Assembly: GCA_031409815.1 (NCBI GenBank)
Contig: JANNXV010000148.1
Coordinates: 1-6,118 of the forward strand
Direction: 5' to 3'
Source: JANLUX01 sp031409815
GTDB lineage: Bacteria; Bacteroidota; Bacteroidia; AKYH767-A; OLB10
Length of the DNA stretch: 6,118 bases
Shown in pieces: positions 1-5,624 of this stretch (the first letter of the stretch is position 1; the number at the start of each line of letters is the position of its first letter). The position numbers and the translations under genes were made by a program. The notes beneath the pieces were generated by a model, which had not been told where the DNA came from, made no database searches, and worked only from the letters and a program-made list of their open reading frames with translations.

Positions 1-285
1 CCACTCAGGATTAAATTCATTGATCAAATTTATTTTCTTTTGCTTTGTCCAGCCTTTAAATTCCTTTTCACGTTCAATTGCATGACTAATATATTCATGC
101 CTTTCAAAATATACTAACCAGATACAATTATATTTTCCTGCAAAAGTTTTCTTTGCGCCTTTTGCATCTTCTGCATGTTGATACAGTCTGACTCTTAAAT
201 CATTAGTAACACCAACGTTCAACACATATTTGCTTTTGTTTGTTAGAATATAAGTGAAGTAATTATGTGTACCAATGGGTTTCAT
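1..285 (-). CDS. GIY-YIG superfamily endonuclease-like protein, C-terminus cut by window edge
   Basis: The reading frame opens at ATG 285 and stays open for 95 codons to the left edge, so the C-terminus is missing. The translation begins MKPIGTHNYFTYILTNKSKY and matches the small stand-alone GIY-YIG proteins (UvrC N-terminal/YhbQ type, about 80-110 aa) that are common in Bacteroidota. Landmarks are the first motif Tyr at Y12 (FTYIL), the second motif at residues 23-25, the catalytic-type Arg R33 in DLRVRLYQH, the metal-binding Glu E73 in EREKEFKGW, and the family tail NLINEFNPEW. Little beyond this end should be missing. The second signature Tyr (I-TevI Y17 position) is Asn23, so the motif reads NVG instead of YIG; catalysis may be impaired. 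Family members are predicted single-domain nucleases of largely unknown cellular role. The gene lies downstream of the cytochrome gene on the same strand, 67 bases away, with a palindromic element between them. No Shine-Dalgarno is visible. The family call is secure; activity is uncertain. Confidence 0.88.
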   Translation of the reverse strand, partial: MKPIGTHNYFTYILTNKSKYVLNVGVTNDLRVRLYQHAEDAKGAKKTFAGKYNCIWLVYFERHEYISHAIEREKEFKGWTKQKKINLINEFNPEW

Positions 286-311
286 GTTTTACTTACCAAT
301 TGTACGTGTTG

Positions 312-354
312 AGAGATGCTTCGTGCCTCAGGATGACAATAAGGAAACATCTCT
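312..354. repeat. Palindromic (REP-like) element in the cytochrome/GIY-YIG gap
   Basis: The arms agagatgcttc (312-322) and gaaacatctct (344-354) form an 11-bp stem with 10 Watson-Crick pairs and one wobble when read as minus-strand RNA. The loop is 21 nt and contains a further small CCTGAGG palindrome. On the minus strand the core reads GTCATCCTGAGGCACGAAGC, which resembles dispersed intergenic palindromes (GTCATCCTGAG...) that I know from many bacterial genomes. The right arm overlaps the first two bases of the cytochrome TAG stop codon. No T-tract follows on the minus strand, so it is not a classical intrinsic terminator. It could still stabilise the upstream mRNA 3' end or attenuate transcription into the GIY-YIG gene. 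The structure is seen directly; membership of a dispersed family is inference. Confidence 0.6.
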
Positions 355-2371
355 ACAATCTTGCGTTTAATTGTGATAGTGCCATTTTTGCTTTTTCATT
401 AGTAGGGTTACGCTTTACAATTTTCTTTAGTAATACAACTGCATCTTGTTTTCTATTGGTCGCTATCATCAACCCTGCTTTGTTTAGCAACGCCTGTTCA
501 TAATCTGGATCAAGTGCAATGGCACGATTATATAACGCTTCTGCTTTTGCGAGATTGTTCTCCACACTTAAATAATAATAACCAAGATTGCTCAAGCCCT
601 GCACAAAGTTAGGGTGATCAAACACTAATTTTTCGAGAATTTTCTTTGCTTCACTGCTTTTATTTTGCATCAATAATGCAGTTGCATATTTATTAGCGAA
701 CTCCTCATAATCCGGTGCTAATCGATATGCATTTTGAAAATAGATAAGTGCATTTTTAGTGTCGCCAATAGTATTAAATGATTCTCCAATTCGATAACTG
801 GTCCAGGCATCATAATTATCATATGATTGCTTATTAAGTTGAGAAAACGCATTTACTTCCGTGGCAATTTTCGTAACACTATTATAATCTTCTTTCAAAT
901 AATAAATTTGCACAGCTATTTTATAATTTTTACTACGCTCATTTACATTAGATAATGAAACATAATGCAATGCTGAATCCAGCATTGAAATGTTGAAACC
1001 AAATTTTTCATAATAAGCAATAAAAGCTTTTGCTTTCGCATCAGCTGAAGGTTTTGGATTGTTGATGCAATTGATACCGATAAAAGTTTTTACTTTATTT
1101 ATTTCGGTGGAAGAAATATGCACTGCAATGCGATGATCATGCACATTGACATGAGGAATATCCGTGGTTCCGTTTTCAGGCATGTGACATTGCACACAAT
1201 TAAAATTTGCTTTTGCCTGAACCTTTTCCTTCTCTGTACACAAACCATCCTTACCCGACTGATGACAGCTGTTGCACTTAGCATTAAAAACTTTTTTATC
1301 AGTAGCCAACCTGCTCACATGTGGGTTGTGACAGGTAACACAAGTCAATGCATTCTGATACGGTTTCAATGCAAGTTGATTTGAACTTGTGCCGCTTTCC
1401 ACTCGCTTAATTGTTTCAATATAGCACTTGCTCAATTTCAATCTCACTGCATGTGAAGCCATAATATGCTCTTCATCACTACCCTTATAAACCGGCATGA
1501 ATACATTCATCACATCACTCAAATGCATTCCCGGCTTGAAATCAAAAAAAGATTTCCCTTCGTTTAAAACTGCATTACCTTGTACGTGACAACGCTGGCA
1601 AACATCGAGCTGTAAATTGATAGGTAATTTTGCAGGATTCACAATACTGTAATCAATTTCTTTGGTGGTATCAACCATCACTCCTGCTGATTTTTGTTTT
1701 ATATGTTCGCTACCGGGTCCATGACAACGTTCGCAATCAATGCCGTTTTTTACTTCGGTAAACTTATTTTCCGATCCTAACTCAAACTTTGGATAACCGT
1801 TATGACAACTCATACATTCCAAACCTATCAAACGATTAAAACGAGAGTTATGTCCATCCTCAAACCCGGGAGGCAAATCCCATTTTCCCTTTTGCGTATA
1901 GAAAGTCATAGGTGCCTGATTTAAAAAATTATTCATACTAAAAATATGTGAGTTGGTATGTTGACCGGAACCGACAATGTAATTGATTGTTTCAATTCGC
2001 TTATGAACGGTGTCTTTTTCCTCCAACCGAAACTCAATAAATTTCAAGCTATCGCCCGACCAAAATGGTTTGTAATAAAAATCTTTGTACTTGTCATAAA
2101 CTAGTGCATGCTGATCGAATTTTGCTGAACTCTTCTTTAGACTTGCAATATCAAACGACTTACCCATGCCGGTTTCAATATAAGTATTATAAATTCCTTC
2201 ATGACACAAACGACATTGTGCCATGCCAACATATTGCGTGGAGTCGTTTAAACTTGCATAAATTTTGTTAGAGCCTAGCTTGCTTTGTTGTGGCGAGCAG
2301 AACCAATTTAAATAAAACAAAATGCTGCACAACGCAATCAAAAAAACTGCGCGTACTACTTTTAAATTCAT
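353..2371 (-). CDS. Secreted heptaheme cytochrome c (cytochrome c554-like) with C-terminal TPR domain
   Basis: This 672-aa protein has an N-terminal signal or membrane anchor (K4, R7, hydrophobic 8-24). It then has seven CxxCH heme c sites at residues 53-57, 186-190, 213-217, 258-262, 344-348, 366-370 and 392-396, and about four TPR units over roughly 523-660. Candidate distal heme ligands include H138, H142, H302, H307, H351, H407, H411 and H413; the SH...SKCY segment (306-317) and CHNPH (347-351) fit the cytochrome c554-like multiheme family. Hemes would be attached in the periplasm by a cytochrome c maturation system not in this window. The likely role is electron transfer or redox catalysis in the envelope, with the TPRs as a docking surface; the substrate cannot be told from sequence. 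ATG 2371 was chosen over the in-frame ATG 2419 because it places the signal sequence at the N-terminus and forms an ATGA overlap with the upstream acetyltransferase stop. Cys25 does not sit in a good lipobox, so lipidation is not supported. No intrinsic terminator follows. Confidence 0.9.
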   Translation of the reverse strand: MNLKVVRAVFLIALCSILFYLNWFCSPQQSKLGSNKIYASLNDSTQYVGMAQCRLCHEGIYNTYIETGMGKSFDIASLKKSSAKFDQHALVYDKYKDFYYKPFWSGDSLKFIEFRLEEKDTVHKRIETINYIVGSGQHTNSHIFSMNNFLNQAPMTFYTQKGKWDLPPGFEDGHNSRFNRLIGLECMSCHNGYPKFELGSENKFTEVKNGIDCERCHGPGSEHIKQKSAGVMVDTTKEIDYSIVNPAKLPINLQLDVCQRCHVQGNAVLNEGKSFFDFKPGMHLSDVMNVFMPVYKGSDEEHIMASHAVRLKLSKCYIETIKRVESGTSSNQLALKPYQNALTCVTCHNPHVSRLATDKKVFNAKCNSCHQSGKDGLCTEKEKVQAKANFNCVQCHMPENGTTDIPHVNVHDHRIAVHISSTEINKVKTFIGINCINNPKPSADAKAKAFIAYYEKFGFNISMLDSALHYVSLSNVNERSKNYKIAVQIYYLKEDYNSVTKIATEVNAFSQLNKQSYDNYDAWTSYRIGESFNTIGDTKNALIYFQNAYRLAPDYEEFANKYATALLMQNKSSEAKKILEKLVFDHPNFVQGLSNLGYYYLSVENNLAKAEALYNRAIALDPDYEQALLNKAGLMIATNRKQDAVVLLKKIVKRNPTNEKAKMALSQLNARL
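2368..2371 (-). other. ATGA start/stop overlap coupling the acetyltransferase and cytochrome genes
   Basis: On the minus strand the acetyltransferase TGA (2370-2368) shares two bases with the cytochrome ATG (2371-2369). There is no Shine-Dalgarno in the preceding 20 bases. Termination-reinitiation is therefore the likeliest way the cytochrome is translated, and this decides its start. Confidence 0.8.
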
Positions 2372-2910
2372 ATAACCGGTTTTGGGCGGATAATCTGCAT
2401 TAAAGTAACATCGTGCCACTTGCCGTTATATATGATCCAATCCTTTATTACGCCACACTCCTTAAACTTTGCCTTTTTAAAAAGATTAATGCTGTGTTTG
2501 TTTGAATTCTCGATCTGGCAATGCAGCTGATGAAGATTAAGTGTATCGAAACTATATTTGGTAAGTAACTTTAATGCTTCAGTGGCATATCCCTTTCTTC
2601 TTTCCTTTTTATCGGCCACTAAGATTCCTACTCCTGCTCTTCGCTGTTGGGCATCAAATTCATAAAGATCAACATAACCAATAGTTGGTCCACGATGTGC
2701 TTCTTTAATCACTTCAATGGCGAGTCTAAGCTGTTTAGCAGAATAAATATCCTGCATTGCATTAATGTAATATTGTTCAATGGTATAGCGCGAATAAGGA
2801 ACCAATGTGCCACTAACCGGCCAAATCTCCATATCGTTTTCATAAATCATCATCAGGTCAACATCCTGGGGTTCTAAAGCGCGTAAAATAATGCTGGTAC
2901 CTCTTATCAT
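2368..2910 (-). CDS. GNAT family N-acetyltransferase, RimJ/RimL/SpeG-like
   Basis: This 180-aa protein is the usual length for a single-domain GNAT of the Acetyltransf_3 type. It would transfer an acetyl group from acetyl-CoA to an amine; related families act on protein N-termini or polyamines. Visible landmarks are the N-terminal IILRALEPQDVDLM strand-helix, the ENDMEIW substrate-side segment (24-30), the RRAGVGILV beta-4 strand (90-98), the acetyl-CoA pyrophosphate-binding loop ERRKGYATEAL (103-112), and the motif B-like segment ENSNKHSINLFKKAKF (134-149) with N137 and S140. The usual Gly of the final LGF turn is replaced (KKAKF). The start ATG at 2910 overlaps the dapF stop as ATGA, and its own stop overlaps the cytochrome start in the same way, so it is the middle gene of a coupled operon. 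The family is certain; the substrate (ribosomal protein, polyamine, other) is not predictable here. Confidence 0.93.
   Translation of the reverse strand: MIRGTSIILRALEPQDVDLMMIYENDMEIWPVSGTLVPYSRYTIEQYYINAMQDIYSAKQLRLAIEVIKEAHRGPTIGYVDLYEFDAQQRRAGVGILVADKKERRKGYATEALKLLTKYSFDTLNLHQLHCQIENSNKHSINLFKKAKFKECGVIKDWIIYNGKWHDVTLMQIIRPKPVI
2907..2910 (-). other. ATGA start/stop overlap coupling dapF and the acetyltransferase gene
   Basis: The dapF TGA (2909-2907) overlaps the acetyltransferase ATG (2910-2908). It is the same arrangement as the next junction, with an A/T-rich leader and no Shine-Dalgarno, consistent with translational coupling. Confidence 0.8.
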
Positions 2911-3695
2911 AAAATTGTTATTTGACCTTCGTAAACAAATGTTGCCGGCCCTTCCAACCAGACATTTCTAAATCCTTCTCCATCTCTTTCATACTGTACT
3001 GATAATAGTCCACCTGGAGTTTTTACTTTTTGTTTTCCGTTTTCACTGATGCGTTTTGTAAACGCTGCTGCAAGAACTGAAGCAGTAACACCAGTTCCAC
3101 AACTTAAAGTCTCATCCTCTACCCCGCGCTCGTATGTTCTGATATATAAAATATCATTTTGCTGTTCTACAAAATTTACATTGATACCATTTTTTTTATA
3201 AAAATCATTGTACCTGATTGCTCTTCCCTCTTCCACAACATTAATTTTATCTACCGATTCTACAAATCTTACAAAATGTGGCGACCCTGTATCAAGCACT
3301 AAATCATTATTAGAAAGTTTTGGCACCACAACATCTGCCATTTGCAATCTGACTATCTGATTTATTGAGTCAACAACCATTGCATTATGCTCTCCATCAA
3401 CTGCATTGAACTTTGTTTCGCCTTTTATATATTTTCTATTGGCAGCAAAACCTACTATGCATCTGCCACCATTACCACACATCGAACCTAAATTACCATC
3501 AGCGTTATAATACTGCATCAAAAAATCCGTTGTAGAATCGGGTGCAATGGTCATAAGTCCATCAGCCCCAATTCCAAATCTGCGATGACACAAAAATGCT
3601 ATTTGCTGGCTGCTTAATACTGTTGACTCTTTCATATTGTCAATTATGATAAAATCGTTGCCAGTGCCATGGTATTTATAAAAGGTAACTTGCAT
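2907..3695 (-). CDS. dapF: Diaminopimelate epimerase
   Basis: DapF interconverts LL- and meso-diaminopimelate in the cytoplasm. This supplies meso-DAP for peptidoglycan cross-linking and for lysine synthesis by a cofactor-independent two-cysteine mechanism. At 262 aa it is normal length for the family. The hallmark sites are intact: KYHGTGNDF near the N-terminus with N13, the first catalytic Cys C73 in MCGNGGRC (72-79), YYNADG with N64, the GSPH segment (137-140), RTYERGVEDET (186-196), and the second catalytic Cys C199 in SCGTG (198-202). The start ATG 3695 gives the standard MQVTFYKYHGTGNDF opening. It is the first gene of the coupled dapF-acetyltransferase-cytochrome operon and diverges from the htrA gene. 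The leader reads TTTTTACCCCC before the ATG and has no Shine-Dalgarno. The assignment is very secure. Confidence 0.98.
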   Translation of the reverse strand: MQVTFYKYHGTGNDFIIIDNMKESTVLSSQQIAFLCHRRFGIGADGLMTIAPDSTTDFLMQYYNADGNLGSMCGNGGRCIVGFAANRKYIKGETKFNAVDGEHNAMVVDSINQIVRLQMADVVVPKLSNNDLVLDTGSPHFVRFVESVDKINVVEEGRAIRYNDFYKKNGINVNFVEQQNDILYIRTYERGVEDETLSCGTGVTASVLAAAFTKRISENGKQKVKTPGGLLSVQYERDGEGFRNVWLEGPATFVYEGQITIL

Positions 3696-3745
3696 GGGGG
3701 TAAAAATAAATCAATTTAATATGCTGAAATATTAACATTTATTGA

Positions 3746-3760
3746 TGACAAAGTCGGTCA
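3746..3760. promoter_or_regulatory. TGAC-N7-GTCA inverted repeat between dapF and htrA
   Basis: The sequence TGACAAAGTCGGTCA is an inverted repeat with 4-base arms and a 7-base spacer. It contains a nested GACaaaGTC, and the flanks ATTGA/TCAAAT extend the symmetry imperfectly. It lies 54 bases upstream of the candidate htrA -7 box and 51 bases upstream of the dapF start, where an operator could affect either divergent promoter. The arms are short and chance is a real alternative. Confidence 0.25.
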
Positions 3761-3813
3761 AATAGTCTGGTTAAAGTAATGTTAAATTCAGATTTCATTC
3801 ATAAATAGCGCTG

Positions 3814-3821
3814 TAATTTTG
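3814..3821 (+). promoter_or_regulatory. Candidate Bacteroidota -7 promoter element for htrA
   Basis: TAATTTTG matches the Bacteroidota primary-sigma -7 consensus TANNTTTG at every fixed position. It would start transcription near 3828, giving a leader of about 64 nt before ATG 3892. No clear TTTG -33 box sits 17-23 bases upstream; the best there is a TTT at 3793-3795. Support is therefore the -7 match and location only. No convincing promoter was found for dapF on the opposite strand, though a minus-strand TTTG at 3752-3749 could be its -33 box. Confidence 0.45.
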
Positions 3822-3891
3822 GTGGCATCTTAATTGATATAACGAAAACAAAATATGAGAGCACTCTACTTTAACTTTAAATTTTAAAACT

Positions 3892-5355
3892 ATGAATACG
3901 ATTAGAAAGAATGCAAGTGTTTTGGTAGCTGCCCTAATTGGCAGTGTAAGTGGAATTGGTATTTACAAAAATTACTTTGATGCAACACCTCAATCAGGTA
4001 ATTATTTAAGTGCTAAAATTCCGATTCAAAAGGTAAATTATGCAGGAGCGATTCCAAATTCAACACTTGATTTTACCACTGCAGCAGAAAGTTCAGTTCC
4101 AGGAGTTGTGCACGTAAAAACAAGTTATGCGGTGAAGAATGTGTATAACAGCCCCTTCTTCGATCCATTTGGCAACTTCTTTTTTGGCAACCCACAGCAG
4201 CAGCAACAACCACAACAGCCACAGTCGAGTGGCTCGGGAGTAATCATTTCAGAAGACGGCTACATTGTTACCAATAATCATGTGGTGGATGATGCTCAAA
4301 AAGTGGAAGTAACATTAGATGACAAACGCACCTATACTGCTAAGGTAATTGGTACCGACCCATCAACCGATTTGGCCTTATTAAAAATTGAACAAAAAGG
4401 GTTGTCGTATATCAGCTATGGAAATTCAGATAACGTGCGTGTTGGCGAATGGGTTTTAGCGGTAGGTAATCCGTTTAATCTAACATCGACAGTAACTGCA
4501 GGTATTGTAAGCGCTAAAGCACGAAACATTCATATTCTTCCTGATCAAAAATTTCCGATTGAATCTTTTATACAAACGGACGCTGCAGTAAATCCCGGAA
4601 ATAGTGGCGGTGCATTGGTTAATACCAATGGAGAATTAGTTGGAATCAATGCGGCCATTGCATCCAATACCGGTTCTTACTCCGGATATTCATTTGCAAT
4701 ACCGGTAAACATTGTAAAAAAAGTGGTGGATGATTTAATTGAATATGGCAATGTTCAGCGCGGATTTATTGGTGTTAGCATACGCGATATTGATGCAGAT
4801 TTTGCAAAAGAAAAAGACCTTACAAATTATAATGGAGTTTATGTAAATGGCCTTACACCGGGTGGAGCTGCAGCTGAAGCAGGCATTAAAGAAGGAGACA
4901 TAATTACTAAAATAAATAGTTCACAGATTAAAACTTCGCCCGAATTGCAGGAACAAGTTGGATTATATCGACCTGGCGATAAAATTAATGTTACCTTATT
5001 TCGCGATGAAAAAGAAAAGGTAGTGACGGTTACTTTGCGCAATAAAGAAGGCAACACCAAAGTAATTAAGAACGAAACCGAGGTGGTAAATTCATTGGGT
5101 GCCACTTTGGAAAACATCAGTAGCGCTGAGAAATCCAAATTAGGTCTTGAAGCAGGTGTGAAAATTAAAGAATTAGGAACCGGAAAATTAAAAACTGCCG
5201 GCATTAAAGAAGGATTCATTATTACACGCATCGATAATCAAGAAGTAGAAAGTGCCAGCGATGTGATCAACTACCTTCAAAATAAAAAAGGTGGAGTTTT
5301 GATTGAAGGGGTTTACCCCAATGGAATGGGAGCCTATTATGGATTTGGAATGTAG
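3892..5355 (+). CDS. Periplasmic DegP/HtrA-family serine protease with two PDZ domains
   Basis: This 487-aa protein is a DegP/DegQ-type envelope protease/chaperone that degrades or holds misfolded periplasmic proteins. It has an N-terminal signal or anchor (R5, K6, hydrophobic about 9-24). A linker with FFDPFGNFFFG precedes a Q/P-rich stretch (101-111). The trypsin-like domain covers about 112-285, with triad H130 (TNNHVV), D160 (STDLALLKI) and S238 (GNSGG 236-240), all present, so it should be active. PDZ1 lies at about 290-385, with GFIGVSIRDI and the GIKEGDIITKI carboxylate-loop region. PDZ2 lies at about 400-475, with AGIKEGFIITRIDNQEV. The C-terminus is AYYGFGM. Two PDZ domains match DegP/DegQ and not the single-PDZ DegS. 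ATG 3892 is the only start that gives a signal sequence; the leader is A/T-rich without Shine-Dalgarno. It is monocistronic: divergent from dapF and closed by a strong terminator. I cannot separate degP from degQ orthology, so no symbol is given. Confidence 0.96.
   Translation: MNTIRKNASVLVAALIGSVSGIGIYKNYFDATPQSGNYLSAKIPIQKVNYAGAIPNSTLDFTTAAESSVPGVVHVKTSYAVKNVYNSPFFDPFGNFFFGNPQQQQQPQQPQSSGSGVIISEDGYIVTNNHVVDDAQKVEVTLDDKRTYTAKVIGTDPSTDLALLKIEQKGLSYISYGNSDNVRVGEWVLAVGNPFNLTSTVTAGIVSAKARNIHILPDQKFPIESFIQTDAAVNPGNSGGALVNTNGELVGINAAIASNTGSYSGYSFAIPVNIVKKVVDDLIEYGNVQRGFIGVSIRDIDADFAKEKDLTNYNGVYVNGLTPGGAAAEAGIKEGDIITKINSSQIKTSPELQEQVGLYRPGDKINVTLFRDEKEKVVTVTLRNKEGNTKVIKNETEVVNSLGATLENISSAEKSKLGLEAGVKIKELGTGKLKTAGIKEGFIITRIDNQEVESASDVINYLQNKKGGVLIEGVYPNGMGAYYGFGM
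4192..4224 (+). repeat. Low-complexity CAG/CAA/CCA tract encoding a Gln/Pro-rich linker
   Basis: Eleven codons encode eight Gln and three Pro (residues 101-111), beginning with CAG CAG CAG CAA CAA. The tract lies just before the protease core, in the position of the flexible LA-loop region of HtrA proteases. Near-identical codons in a row make it a candidate for replication-slippage length variation; no frame disruption is seen here. Confidence 0.7.
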
Positions 5356-5388
5356 TTTAAGTTGAGTAGTTAGTAGTATGTTTGAGTG

Positions 5389-5417
5389 AGGAGAGGATGC
5401 AAATTCTCTCCTTTTTT
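5389..5417 (+). terminator. Intrinsic terminator downstream of the htrA-family gene
   Basis: The arms AGGAGAGGAT (5389-5398) and ATTCTCTCCT (5403-5412) pair over 10 bp with one G-T wobble. They enclose the tetraloop GCAA (5399-5402), and six T residues (5412-5417) follow. The hairpin begins 34 bases after the protease stop at 5355 and precedes the sigma factor promoter region. This is a textbook Rho-independent terminator that should insulate the two plus-strand genes. Confidence 0.92.
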
Positions 5418-5558
5418 ATTTTGCCGCCTTCTGCCTTTTCAATATAGCCGTTTTTATTTTTTTTAAAACAACCTATTTCTGGCATCATTTTTATAAAACA
5501 TTTTTTTTACACTAAAAATATATTATCAAAATTTTTACGAATGATCAAAGGATTAACA

Positions 5559-5566
5559 TAAATTTG
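5559..5566 (+). promoter_or_regulatory. Candidate Bacteroidota -7 promoter element for the sigma factor gene
   Basis: TAAATTTG is a full match to TANNTTTG. It places a start site near 5573 and a leader of about 50 nt before ATG 5625. The spacer 5418-5558 is very AT-rich with no gene or further hairpin. No exact TTTG -33 box is present at the expected distance; a T-run at 5532-5536 is the nearest candidate. Confidence 0.5.
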
Positions 5567-5624
5567 ATGTGTACGAATACCTCAAACCATATTCAGTAAT
5601 ATACTATCAAATAAACTAGCCGTT

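Noticed and set aside
267..503. Plus-strand open frame of 78 codons over the left intergenic gap
   Set aside because: It overlaps the GIY-YIG start and the cytochrome 3' end antisense, runs through the palindromic repeat, and encodes nothing recognisable.
1099..1384. Short open frames on both strands inside the cytochrome gene
   Set aside because: They are out-of-frame shadows of a gene with strong heme-motif support.
2065..2271. Plus-strand 68-codon open frame antisense to the cytochrome N-terminal region
   Set aside because: Shadow of the minus-strand gene, with no supporting features.
2297..2371. Possible lipoprotein signal with Cys25 of the cytochrome as the lipid-attachment site
   Set aside because: The preceding residues are L-N-W-F, which does not fit the small-residue lipobox; a cleaved or anchoring signal is more likely.
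2372..2419. In-frame upstream ATG at 2419 extending the cytochrome by 16 residues
   Set aside because: It would bury the signal sequence behind MARCYFNADYPPKTGY and overlap the acetyltransferase gene by 52 bases; ATG 2371 gives a normal signal sequence and an ATGA overlap like the neighbouring junction.
2647..2877. Plus-strand 76-codon open frame antisense to the acetyltransferase
   Set aside because: Shadow frame; the minus-strand GNAT motifs explain the conserved coding signal.
4839..5231. 130-codon open frame on the minus strand inside the HtrA-family gene
   Set aside because: It lies antisense to the PDZ1-PDZ2 region and its translation has no recognisable family features; the plus-strand protease explains the sequence fully.
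5377..5384. TATGTTTG, a full match to the TANNTTTG promoter motif
   Set aside because: It lies upstream of the strong terminator at 5389-5417, so a transcript from it would end almost at once; no -33 box at proper spacing. It shows how easily this motif arises by chance in AT-rich DNA.
5480..5500. TGGCAT-containing stretch resembling a sigma-54 -24 element
   Set aside because: There is no GC at the required -12 spacing.
5450..5520. T- and A-rich runs after the HtrA terminator as a second terminator or small RNA
   Set aside because: No GC-bearing hairpin precedes the T-runs; the stretch looks like plain AT-rich spacer.
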